41,927 bases of DNA, taken from assembly GCF_001425165.1 (NCBI RefSeq), contig NZ_LMDU01000012.1, forward strand, positions 632,007 through 673,933, given 5' to 3'. The translations under genes and the position numbers were made by a program. The notes under the pieces were generated by a model. The model ran no database searches. It worked only from the letters and a program-made list of their open reading frames with translations, and was not told the origin of the DNA. This DNA comes from Pelomonas sp. Root405 (GTDB lineage Bacteria; Pseudomonadota; Gammaproteobacteria; Burkholderiales; Burkholderiaceae_C). Shown here in pieces: positions 7,916 to 15,611 of the stretch. The number at the start of each line of letters is the position of its first letter. The first letter of the stretch is position 1.

Positions 7916-9430
7916 CTAGGCTGTGCAGTAGTTCCGAACGTAATCAGCATGGTCGGGCAACTTCATGGCGATGGCTTGAAGCTGCCTGCCCACATGCTGG
8001 AGGAAGAACTCACATTCCGCGCCGCTCAGATGGTCGGCCAGGGGATGGTTGCGCTGCGGAACAAGCCCCTGACCCACCATCACTTGCAACCAGCTAGGGT
8101 CCGAGAAGAGATCGCGCTGCGCGGGATGGAGGCGTCCCGCGTGAGCAAAGGCCTGCACCTTGCGGCTCAAGGACTCGGGTATCGCCATCGTCCGCACCTG
8201 CCGCCAGAAGGCCGAGTCTTCGCGGCGGGTCAGGTGGTAGTGCAAGATGATGAAGTCACGGATGCGCTCGAACTCCTCGTCTGCCTGAGCGTTGTGCTCG
8301 TCGATGTCAGGCTGATGGAAGTCTGTATCTGGAAAGAACTGGATCAGGCGCGACAGGCTGGACTGGATCAGATAAAGGCTGGTCGATTCCAGTGGCTCCA
8401 GGAAGCCGCTGGCCAAGCCCATGGCCACCACGTTCTTGTGCCACATCTTCTTGCGCTTGCCGGTTCTGAAGCGCAGCGTGCGAGCATCAGCCAGTGCGGG
8501 CCCATCGAGATTGGCAAGCAACTGTGCGGTGGCCTCGTCTTCACTGATGTGCGCGCTGCTGAAGACATGGCCGTTGCCAATGCGGTGCTGTAGCGGGATG
8601 CGCCACTGCCACCCTGCCGTGCGCGCAGTGGCGCGCGTGAACGGGGTGAGAGGCGCGACGCTTCCGCAGGGCACGGCTACCGCGCGGTCGCATGGCAACC
8701 AGTGCGTCCAGTCCTCGTAGCCGGTGTGCAGGGTGTCCTCGATGAGCATGCCCCGGAAACCGCTGCAGTCGATGAACAGGTCGCCCTCGATCTGCTCGCC
8801 GTTCTCCATCAGCAGCGCCGTGACGAAGCCGTCCGCAGGTCGTTGCAGTGCTCGCACGACCTTGCCTTCCGTGCGGCGCACCCCCCGGGCCTCGCTGATC
8901 TGGCGCAGAGTGGCGGCGTACAGCCCGGCGTCGAAGTGATAGGCGTACGACACGGGCGAGCCTGGACCGTCACCCTGCACGGGCCTGGCCTCGCGGGAGA
9001 AACGGTTGGCCTCACCCATCAGGCTGTTGAGTGCATAGGCGTCGAGAGGCAGCGCCTTGCCTTCGTTGCGCATGCGTACCCAGAAATGGTGAAACGAGGC
9101 CAGGCCCAAATCACGGCCGACGCCGCCGAAGGTGTGCATATACCGCTCACCCCGCTGTCCCCAATCGACGAACTCGATGCCCAGCTTGAAGGTGCCCTGC
9201 GTGCGGCGCAGGAACTCGCTCTCGTCCAGTCCAAGCGCGTGATTGAAGGCGCGCATCTGCGGGATGGTGGCCTCGCCCACGCCGACGGTGCCGATGGCTT
9301 CGCTCTCGACGACGTGGATGCTGCGCTTGCTATGGAAGGCGTGGGACAGGGCGGCGGCGGCCATCCATCCGGCACTGCCGCCGCCGAGGATGACGATGCG
9401 CTGGATAGGTTGTGCGGGCGTTGGGTTCAT
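7916..9430 (-). CDS. Flavin-dependent tryptophan halogenase-like protein 1
   Basis: A 504-residue member of the PrnA-like halogenase family. The FAD-binding motif GGGSAGW is at residues 16-22, the lysine that activates hypochlorous acid in characterised enzymes corresponds to K82 (FKLGIEF), the hallmark GWQWRIP is at 273-279, and the glutamate of LEPLEST is E348. All key residues are therefore present. Its ATG at 9430 overlaps the stop of the upstream halogenase by four bases (ATGA), so the two are translationally coupled. The family is frequent next to TonB-dependent receptors in sugar-utilisation loci of proteobacteria, where the true substrate is mostly unknown. No flavin reductase gene is visible here. 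Tryptophan as substrate is only a family label. Confidence 0.92.
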   Translation of the reverse strand: MNPTPAQPIQRIVILGGGSAGWMAAAALSHAFHSKRSIHVVESEAIGTVGVGEATIPQMRAFNHALGLDESEFLRRTQGTFKLGIEFVDWGQRGERYMHTFGGVGRDLGLASFHHFWVRMRNEGKALPLDAYALNSLMGEANRFSREARPVQGDGPGSPVSYAYHFDAGLYAATLRQISEARGVRRTEGKVVRALQRPADGFVTALLMENGEQIEGDLFIDCSGFRGMLIEDTLHTGYEDWTHWLPCDRAVAVPCGSVAPLTPFTRATARTAGWQWRIPLQHRIGNGHVFSSAHISEDEATAQLLANLDGPALADARTLRFRTGKRKKMWHKNVVAMGLASGFLEPLESTSLYLIQSSLSRLIQFFPDTDFHQPDIDEHNAQADEEFERIRDFIILHYHLTRREDSAFWRQVRTMAIPESLSRKVQAFAHAGRLHPAQRDLFSDPSWLQVMVGQGLVPQRNHPLADHLSGAECEFFLQHVGRQLQAIAMKLPDHADYVRNYCTA

Positions 9431-10935
9431 GGGGCGACTTGAAGGGCCCTGGCGAGGACCTCGGCATCGGAGAGAGGGGCTTGTTCTGCGCGGCGCAGGA
9501 TGGCGGCCTGCATGGCCTCACAGCCCTGGCGCACGTCGGCAGCCTGGAAGCGCGCCAAACGCGCGTCCAATTGCTGTGGCCGCACGCCCAGGCCGTCATA
9601 GACCGCCAGCCAGCTGTGATCCTGGAAGGTCTCCCATTCATGGCGCACGAAGTGGCCATTGGCGCGGTAGACCGCCAGCTTGTGGACCAGCGTGTCGGGC
9701 AGCGGTGCCGCGGTGATGTGGCGCCAGAACTCGCTGTCGCGGCGCTCGCTCAGCGCGTAGTGCAGCACCAGGAAGTCGCGGATGCGCTCCATTTCCAACA
9801 GCGAGGCGCGGTTGAACTCGGCCGCCAGCGCAGGTGCTTGGGGGTCGTCGGGCCAGAGCGCGAGCAGCTTGTCGATGGCGGAGTGGATGAGGGTGATGCC
9901 GGTGGACTCCAGCGGCTCAAGGAAGCCCGCCGACAGGCCGATGGCGACGACGTTCCTGACCCAGGGCTGGGCGATGTGGCCGGGGTCGAAGCGAATCCAG
10001 TTTGGCTCGGCCAGCGCCTCGCCGTCCTGATGGGCCTGCAGCAGTTGCAGGGCCTGCTCGTCGCTCATAAAGGCCGAGGCATAGACGTGGCCGTTGCCGA
10101 TGCGATGCTGCAGCGGGATGCGCCAGCGCCAGCCGGCGGGCAGTGCCTGGGCCAGCGTATATGGCGTGGCCGGCCCGCTGCCCGCCGTGGGCTGGGCCAC
10201 TGCGCGGTCGCAGGGCAGCCAGTGGCGCCAGCTGACCCAGGGCTGCCGCAACGCCTGACGAATCAGCAGACCGCGAAAGCCCGAGCAGTCGATGAAGAGG
10301 TCGGCCTCCAGGCGACGGCCGTCGGTCAGCGTGATGGCCGTGATGGCGCCGCTGTCCGGGCCGATGTCGGCATGTTCGAACACGCCGTCCAGGTGCTGCA
10401 CGCCGCTGCCCAGCGCTTGCCGACGCAGGTGCTGGGCGAACAGGCCGGCGTCCAGGTGCAGGGCCCAGCGATAGATGTCGTGGTCGGCCTCCGGTTGGGC
10501 GGGCGGCGCCGCGAACCGGCCGCGCAGCGCCATCTGCGCGCACAGGTTGAAGTCCTCCAGCCGCAGGTCCTGCCCGCCGTCCTGGGCCTGCAGCCAGGCC
10601 AGGACCTGGTGGAAGCCGACGCCGCCGGCGCTGGCGCCATACAGGCCGAAGCCGTGGAAATAGCGCTGGCCGATGGCGCGCCAGTCCTGAAAGGCAATGC
10701 CGGCCTTCAGAGTGGCCCGGCTGTCGCGGATCAGCGCCGGTACGTCGGCCTGCACGCTGGTGAGGTAGTCAAGGATGGCCGGCACCGTGGCCTCGCCGAC
10801 GCCAATGCTGCCGATGGCTGCGGAGTCCACCAGCGTGACGGCCAGCGGCCGCCCGGGGCGAGCGCGCTTGGTCAGGGCCAGCGCCGTCATCCAGCCGGCG
10901 GTGCCGCCTCCAAGGATCAATACCCGTTCAGTCAT
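9427..10935 (-). CDS. Flavin-dependent tryptophan halogenase-like protein 2
   Basis: A 502-residue paralogue of the downstream halogenase. It has the FAD motif GGGTAGW at residues 9-15, K77 in ATLKAGIAF, GWRWRIP at 268-274 and E343 in LEPLESTG, so the catalytic lysine and glutamate of the family are kept. The ATG at 10935 is chosen because the FAD strand MTERVLILGGG begins there; an earlier in-frame start would add 19 unlikely residues. Only a weak GAG ribosome site is present. The gene is divergent from the GH26 gene across about 300 bases with repeat-rich regulatory sequence, and its stop overlaps the next halogenase. Two tandem halogenases may act as a heteromer or on different positions of one substrate; this is speculation. 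Confidence 0.92.
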   Translation of the reverse strand: MTERVLILGGGTAGWMTALALTKRARPGRPLAVTLVDSAAIGSIGVGEATVPAILDYLTSVQADVPALIRDSRATLKAGIAFQDWRAIGQRYFHGFGLYGASAGGVGFHQVLAWLQAQDGGQDLRLEDFNLCAQMALRGRFAAPPAQPEADHDIYRWALHLDAGLFAQHLRRQALGSGVQHLDGVFEHADIGPDSGAITAITLTDGRRLEADLFIDCSGFRGLLIRQALRQPWVSWRHWLPCDRAVAQPTAGSGPATPYTLAQALPAGWRWRIPLQHRIGNGHVYASAFMSDEQALQLLQAHQDGEALAEPNWIRFDPGHIAQPWVRNVVAIGLSAGFLEPLESTGITLIHSAIDKLLALWPDDPQAPALAAEFNRASLLEMERIRDFLVLHYALSERRDSEFWRHITAAPLPDTLVHKLAVYRANGHFVRHEWETFQDHSWLAVYDGLGVRPQQLDARLARFQAADVRQGCEAMQAAILRRAEQAPLSDAEVLARALQVAP

Positions 10936-11238
10936 CGTGCACTCAAGCGAGTTTGCTAGTGGTGAGGCGCGCGGCGCCCAGCTTGGCAGCACCCCGACCA
11001 GTGAGTTTGTTTATGGAACATGCAAATGTTGCCACAACAAATATTCACAAGTTTGTCCATATTCGCCCGCGTTTACACCTATTTGCTGGAGTTCTTGGTG
11101 ACTCGCACACTGGAATTGGATGTAAACATAATTTTGTTCATCAATGTTTACATTCTTAGTAAAGATCGAACGCCGAAGTTAAACGTCCCGCCATCCAAGG
11201 GTGGAGCGCTTGCCGCAGGCCAAAACACGGAGACAACC
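10936..11238. promoter_or_regulatory. Divergent control region, halogenases versus GH26
   Basis: The 303 bases between the divergent start codons are AT-richer than the genes around them. They contain TGTTTA at 11008-11013, the dyad TGTTG-CCA-CAACA at 11027-11039, the block GTTTACACCTATTTGC at 11071-11086 (14 of 16 bases also found at 15515-15530), and TGTAAACA at 11121-11128 facing TGTTTACA at 11145-11152. These look like LacI-type operators and promoters for both directions. The binding factor is inferred, most simply the LacI protein encoded at 24869. Confidence 0.6.
11121..11152. promoter_or_regulatory. Inverted repeat TGTAAACA / TGTTTACA, putative operator
   Basis: Two perfect 8-base arms, TGTAAACA (11121-11128) and TGTTTACA (11145-11152), are separated by 16 bases. 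The site lies 87 bases before the GH26 start codon. The half-site TGTTTA recurs at the other promoters of the locus (15471, 15565-15586, 24771, 24841), which supports a common regulator. Confidence 0.55.
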
Positions 11239-13140
11239 ATGCCAACTCTTTCATTCGCCCCTCCCAGAGTCATACCGCTCGCCATCCTCTTATCGGCTGC
11301 TGCCCAGGCCGCTGTGGCCGCGCCGCCTGCCCAGGGGCGCTACCAACTCGTGTCGGTGCACAGCGGCAAATGCGTGGACGTGGCCGCCGCCGGCACGACC
11401 GACGGCACCAATGTCCAGCAGTACACCTGCAACGGTGGACTGGCCCAGGCCTGGGACCTGGCGCAGACCGCCGCGGGCGAGCACAAGCTGCTGACGGCCA
11501 TCAACGGCAAGGCGCTGGACGTTGCCGGCGCCTCTCGCAACGACGCCGGCAATGTGCAGATCTGGACCGACAACGGCACCACGGCCCAGCGCTGGACGGT
11601 GCAACAGGTCAGCGGCAGCACGACCGAGTGGACCGTCATCAACCGCAACAGCGGCAAGTGCGTTGATGTCGCCAGTGGCTCCACGGCCGACGGCGCCAAC
11701 GTCCAGCAATGGGCCTGCAACAACAATCCGCAGCAGCGCTTTCGCTTCGTGGCCAAGTCCATCGGCGCCACGATCTCGCCCGGCCGCTACACGCTGACGG
11801 CCCAGCACAGCGGCAAATGCCTCGACACCGCTGCCTCGGGAACGGCCAACGGAAGCAACCTGCAGCAGTACGCCTGCAATGGCGGCGCCGCCCAGGCCTT
11901 CGACGTCACGCGCGATGCCAATGGCTACTACCAGTTCGCCAACATCCTGAGCGGCAAGCTCGCCGACGTCGCCGCAAACTCGACGGCCGATGGTGCCAAT
12001 GTCCAGCTTTGGAGCGCGACGAGCACCGACAACCAGCGCTTCACGCTCAACGACGTCGGCTCGGGCCGCTACCAGGTCGTGGCCCGGCACTCCGGCAAAT
12101 GCCTGGATGTCGCCGCCCAGTACACGACCGACGGCGTCAACGTCCAGCAGTGGGCCTGCAACAGCCAGGCTAACCAGCGCTGGACCTTCACCCCGACCAC
12201 TGTGTCGGCGGGCTCGCCGACAGCGCGGCTGAAGCAGAACATGATGAACTTCTTCTACGGCATCTCCGGTCGGCAGACGCTCGTCGGTGTCCACAACAAG
12301 AACTCGGCCACGCCTACCAGCGACACGCGGCGTGTGGACGCCATTACCGCGCGGCCGTCATCGTTCTGGGGCGGCGATTTCGGCTTCGGCAATGAGTTCC
12401 TGAACTACCGCAGCGTGATGATTGCCGAGGCGGCGAACCAGTTCCGCAAGGGCGCGGCCGTCAGCCTGACGTACCACGCCTGCGCGCCGACGCGGGATGA
12501 GTACTGCAGCTGGGATGACATCGGCGGCTCCCGCCCGGCCAAGCTGACCCCCGCGCAGTTCCAGCAACTGCTGACGCCCGGCACGGCCCTCTACAACACC
12601 TGGATCGGTCGCCTCAACACGCTGGCTGGCTACCTGCAGCAGCTCAAGGACGCTGGCGTCGTCGTGATGTTCCGACCGTTGCACGAGATGAACCAGTGCG
12701 TGTTCTGGTGGGCCTGCCACACCGGCCAGTACGGCAGCGCCGCGCTGTTCCGCCTGACGCGCAACTACCTCGCGAACACCAAAGGACTGGACAACATCAT
12801 CTGGGTCTGGAACGTGCAGGACTTCAACAGCCTGGCCACCGATGTCGACGCCTACACGCCGGGCCCCGACTACTTCGACATCGCCTCGCTGGACATCTAC
12901 ATCAATGGCTACACCGAGGCCAACTACACCATCATGCAGCGCATCTCGGCCGGCAAGCCCATCGCCATTGCCGAGAACCAGTTCGTCATGACGCCCTCGC
13001 AGCTGGCCGCCCAGCCGAAGTGGATCTTTCAGATGCTGTGGCCCGACTTCATCGACGACCCGCGCAACCGCGCCGCGCTGCCGGGTCTGTACGGCGCCAG
13101 CAACGTGCTGACGCTGGACGAGATGCCGGGCTGGCGCTGA
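11239..13140 (+). CDS. Secreted GH26 beta-mannanase with two ricin-type lectin domains
   Basis: A 633-residue secreted enzyme predicted to cleave beta-1,4-mannan chains internally. The ATG at 11239 is preceded by GGAG and opens a signal peptide ending near AVA-A (residue 28). Two ricin B-type (CBM13-like) trefoils follow, about residues 33-172 and 183-318, each with repeated SGKC-DVA and QxW-type units such as NVQQWAC. The GH26 domain spans about 328-633: acid/base E483 in FRPLHEMN and nucleophile E579 in IAIAENQ. Its catalytic half is closely similar to the lipoprotein GH26 encoded at 21383, pointing to a duplication with gain of lectin domains. It is 110 bases upstream of the acetyl esterase gene and probably co-transcribed. 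Mannan as target is a strong family-level inference. Confidence 0.93.
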   Translation: MPTLSFAPPRVIPLAILLSAAAQAAVAAPPAQGRYQLVSVHSGKCVDVAAAGTTDGTNVQQYTCNGGLAQAWDLAQTAAGEHKLLTAINGKALDVAGASRNDAGNVQIWTDNGTTAQRWTVQQVSGSTTEWTVINRNSGKCVDVASGSTADGANVQQWACNNNPQQRFRFVAKSIGATISPGRYTLTAQHSGKCLDTAASGTANGSNLQQYACNGGAAQAFDVTRDANGYYQFANILSGKLADVAANSTADGANVQLWSATSTDNQRFTLNDVGSGRYQVVARHSGKCLDVAAQYTTDGVNVQQWACNSQANQRWTFTPTTVSAGSPTARLKQNMMNFFYGISGRQTLVGVHNKNSATPTSDTRRVDAITARPSSFWGGDFGFGNEFLNYRSVMIAEAANQFRKGAAVSLTYHACAPTRDEYCSWDDIGGSRPAKLTPAQFQQLLTPGTALYNTWIGRLNTLAGYLQQLKDAGVVVMFRPLHEMNQCVFWWACHTGQYGSAALFRLTRNYLANTKGLDNIIWVWNVQDFNSLATDVDAYTPGPDYFDIASLDIYINGYTEANYTIMQRISAGKPIAIAENQFVMTPSQLAAQPKWIFQMLWPDFIDDPRNRAALPGLYGASNVLTLDEMPGWR

Positions 13141-13154
13141 GCCCGGGTCGGCGT

Positions 13155-13168
13155 GGCAGCGCGCTGCC
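13155..13168. repeat. 14-bp perfect palindrome in intergenic gap
   Basis: GGCAGCGCGCTGCC lies 14 bases after the stop of the GH26 gene and 82 bases before the esterase start codon. It could form a small mRNA hairpin but has no T-run, so it is unlikely to terminate transcription. Confidence 0.5.
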
Positions 13169-13250
13169 GCACCGACGCCGCTTGAGTGCGCCGGCCGACC
13201 GCAACGCGGCGACCGGCGCGCACCCCAAAAACAATCATCGAGACACCGCA

Positions 13251-15368
13251 ATGAATTCGTTCGCAAAATTGCTGCTGGCCGCTGGCGTGGCTGCAGCCCA
13301 GGGCCTGTCGCCAATGCCTGCCGCCGCCAGTACCGGCGACGGCGCACCGGCAGACACCAACATCGTCTACGTCGGGCGCTGGGACCGCTCCTCGCCCAGC
13401 CAGGCCGTCAGCTACTACGGCGGCTCGTACTTGCGAGTCAATTTCAACGGCACGCGCGTGTCAGTGAAGCTCGCCGCGCCGGCCAACTTCTACGCATCGA
13501 TCAATGGCGGGCCCGACGTGCTCTACGAGGGCCGGTCCGGCACAGTCAACCTGACGCCCAGCCCACTCGCCAACGGGTCCCACAGCCTGCGCATCGCGGC
13601 CAAGTACCAGAGCGACGTGCTGAAGTTCCAGGGCCTGGCGCTGGACAGCGGCGCATGGACATCCCTGCCAGCCGTTCGCCACAACATCATCGAGTTCGTC
13701 GGCGGCTCCATCGTCGCGGGCTATCTGAACTCCAAGCAGGCCTTGTCGGACCACGCCTGGCTGATTGGCGAGCAACTGGGCGCCGACCACACCCAGGTGG
13801 CCTACACCGGCATCTGCCTGGTGGACCAGGTCCAGTGCTACTCGCCCAATGCCATCGGCATGAGCCGTCAGTTCTTCAAGCAGAAGACGGTGGACTATCC
13901 GTCAGCACCTGACTGGGACTTCGGGGCCTACCAGCCACGCGCTGTCGTCATCAACCTTGGCACCAATGACAGCAGCTTCAACGTGCCCGCAACCACGTTC
14001 CAGGCTGCATACGCGAGCTTCCTGCAGGGCATTCGCGCCAAGTACCCTTCGGCCGAAATCCTTGCCCTGCGTCTGTTCAACGGCGCCTACGCTGACCAGA
14101 CCCGTGCCGCCGTACAGGCACGCATAGCCTCGGGCGATACGCGGGTGCGGTTCATTGACACCAGCAACTGGCTGGTGGCGGCCGACTTCACGGACGGCAC
14201 CCACCCCAACGATGCGGGGCACGCCAAGCTGGCCAAACTACTCGGACCCCTTCTGAAGCCTCATGTGAGCGGCTTCTTCACCAGCTTCGAGGCGGGCGAG
14301 CCAGTGGCGCGCGCCAATACGGTCGAAGGCAGCGCCAACGTCGCCAATGGCGCCGGCGTCGCCGCAGGTATGGACACTGGCACGACGACAGCTGCGGCTC
14401 ATGCCGGCGCACGCGCCCTACGCATTGCCGGCAACGACCTGAGCGCCACGCAGTCGTTCTCGTACAACCGCCTCTATGACCTGGCGCTGCCGGTAGCGGC
14501 CAACACCGTGCTGTCGTACTGGATACGGCCGGACAACCTCAACGGCCGCTCCACCGCCGTAGATGTGCTGTTCACAGACGGCAGCTGGCTTCGCAACCTG
14601 GGCGCGGTGGATCAGCGTGGCATCACGCTGCACCCCAATGCGCAAGGCTCCGGCGGCCAGCTGCAGGTTGGCCAATGGAACCTGGTGAGTTCGAAGATCG
14701 GCGCGGTGGCTGCCGGCAAGACCATCCAGCGCGTTGCTATCGGCTATGACCAGCCCGGCGCAACCGGACCGTTCAGCGCATCCGTCGACGAGCTGTCCAT
14801 CGCCCAGGCGCCCTTTGCCACCAGCTTCGAAACCACCGATTCGCCGCTCACCTGGAGCGACACCGTGCGCGCCAGCGCCAACGTCGGAGGCTACTGCTGC
14901 GGCAAGAGCACGATGGAATCGTCAACTCGGATCGGTGCGACAGCACATACGGGCTCGGGTTCATTGCTGGTCCAGGGTCGCGACGCCAGCGCGACGCAAA
15001 GCTACTCCTACAACCGCGTCTTGGCCGTCAACATCCCGGTGACACCCGCGACGAACCTGTCCTACTGGCTCTTTCCTGCGTCGGAAGCAGGCAGCGGAAC
15101 CAGCGGCACATATGTCGCCATCGACCTGCTGTTCTCCGATGGCACTTGGCTTCGCAACACGGCCGCGGTGGACCAAAACGGCGTCCGGCTCAGCCCGTCG
15201 CAACAAGGCGCCGGCCGCCGCCTCGTGCAGGGTGCATGGAACCTCATCAGCAGCAACGTCGGTGCCGTGGCGGCAGGCAAGACCATCGTCGAGATCAACG
15301 TCGGCTATGACCGCGCCGATGCCGCAGGTGCATTCCGGGGCTACCTGGACGATCTGCTGATCTTTTGA
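13251..15368 (+). CDS. Secreted CE2-like SGNH acetyl esterase with two C-terminal repeats
   Basis: A 705-residue secreted protein, probably removing acetyl groups from mannan so that the mannanases can act. A signal peptide ends near residue 27 (PAAAS). Residues ~36-135 form a beta-rich domain like the CE2 N-terminal jelly roll (YVGRWDRS). The SGNH domain follows: S153 in VGGSIVAG, GTND at 237-240, and D315/H318 in DGTHPND. The usual GDS is GGS here, so the aspartate before the serine is lost, although serine, Asp and His remain. Two related regions of about 170 residues (344-~520 and ~525-705), each beginning with a TSFE unit and holding a SYNR and an AVDQ-type segment, resemble carbohydrate-binding modules. 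The ATG at 13251 lacks a strong ribosome site but fits the signal peptide. Confidence 0.85.
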   Translation: MNSFAKLLLAAGVAAAQGLSPMPAAASTGDGAPADTNIVYVGRWDRSSPSQAVSYYGGSYLRVNFNGTRVSVKLAAPANFYASINGGPDVLYEGRSGTVNLTPSPLANGSHSLRIAAKYQSDVLKFQGLALDSGAWTSLPAVRHNIIEFVGGSIVAGYLNSKQALSDHAWLIGEQLGADHTQVAYTGICLVDQVQCYSPNAIGMSRQFFKQKTVDYPSAPDWDFGAYQPRAVVINLGTNDSSFNVPATTFQAAYASFLQGIRAKYPSAEILALRLFNGAYADQTRAAVQARIASGDTRVRFIDTSNWLVAADFTDGTHPNDAGHAKLAKLLGPLLKPHVSGFFTSFEAGEPVARANTVEGSANVANGAGVAAGMDTGTTTAAAHAGARALRIAGNDLSATQSFSYNRLYDLALPVAANTVLSYWIRPDNLNGRSTAVDVLFTDGSWLRNLGAVDQRGITLHPNAQGSGGQLQVGQWNLVSSKIGAVAAGKTIQRVAIGYDQPGATGPFSASVDELSIAQAPFATSFETTDSPLTWSDTVRASANVGGYCCGKSTMESSTRIGATAHTGSGSLLVQGRDASATQSYSYNRVLAVNIPVTPATNLSYWLFPASEAGSGTSGTYVAIDLLFSDGTWLRNTAAVDQNGVRLSPSQQGAGRRLVQGAWNLISSNVGAVAAGKTIVEINVGYDRADAAGAFRGYLDDLLIF

Positions 15369-15464
15369 AGGGCGGGCCGACGAGGCTCGTGGATCCACCG
15401 CGAGCCGGCACGGACGCGGGCGATGCCGGCCCATTTCAGATCGCAATGAGGCAACCAACTTTGC

Positions 15465-15611
15465 AGCAGATGTTTACGCAACATAACAATGTTGCACAAA
15501 CAACATGATTCAGAGTTTCTACCTATTTGCCAATGCGGAGCTGTCGGAACAAACTGGCAACAACATAAACAAAAGACCTTGTTTATATCGTTTCAGCCGA
15601 GCTGAGGTGCC
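15465..15611. promoter_or_regulatory. Promoter/operator region of the beta-mannosidase operon
   Basis: An AT-rich stretch between the esterase and beta-mannosidase genes. It contains TGTTTA (15471-15476), the dyad GCAACAT-AACA-ATGTTGC (15478-15495), the overlapping TGTTG-N6-CAACA (15490-15505), the block GTTTCTACCTATTTGC (15515-15530) shared with the region before the first GH26 gene, and the 22-base palindrome ATAAACAA-N6-TTGTTTAT (15565-15586) 26 bases before the start codon. Position and symmetry suggest a separately regulated promoter for the beta-mannosidase, receptor and lipoprotein genes. Confidence 0.6.
15565..15586. promoter_or_regulatory. Palindrome ATAAACAA-N6-TTGTTTAT, putative repressor operator
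   Basis: Eight perfectly complementary bases on each side of a six-base spacer, placed just upstream of the beta-mannosidase ribosome site. This is the most symmetrical copy of the TGTTTA half-site found in the locus and is well placed for repression of transcription by a LacI-family dimer. Confidence 0.6.

Noticed and set aside
9412..10959. Long plus-strand open frame opposite the second halogenase
   Set aside because: It is an antisense shadow of a high-GC gene: its translation is low-complexity Ala/Gln/Gly/Val, whereas the minus strand shows all halogenase motifs.
11020..11238. Longer N-terminus for the secreted GH26 enzyme
   Set aside because: The extension is translated from the AT-rich operator region, and the ATG at 11239 gives a proper signal peptide with a ribosome site.
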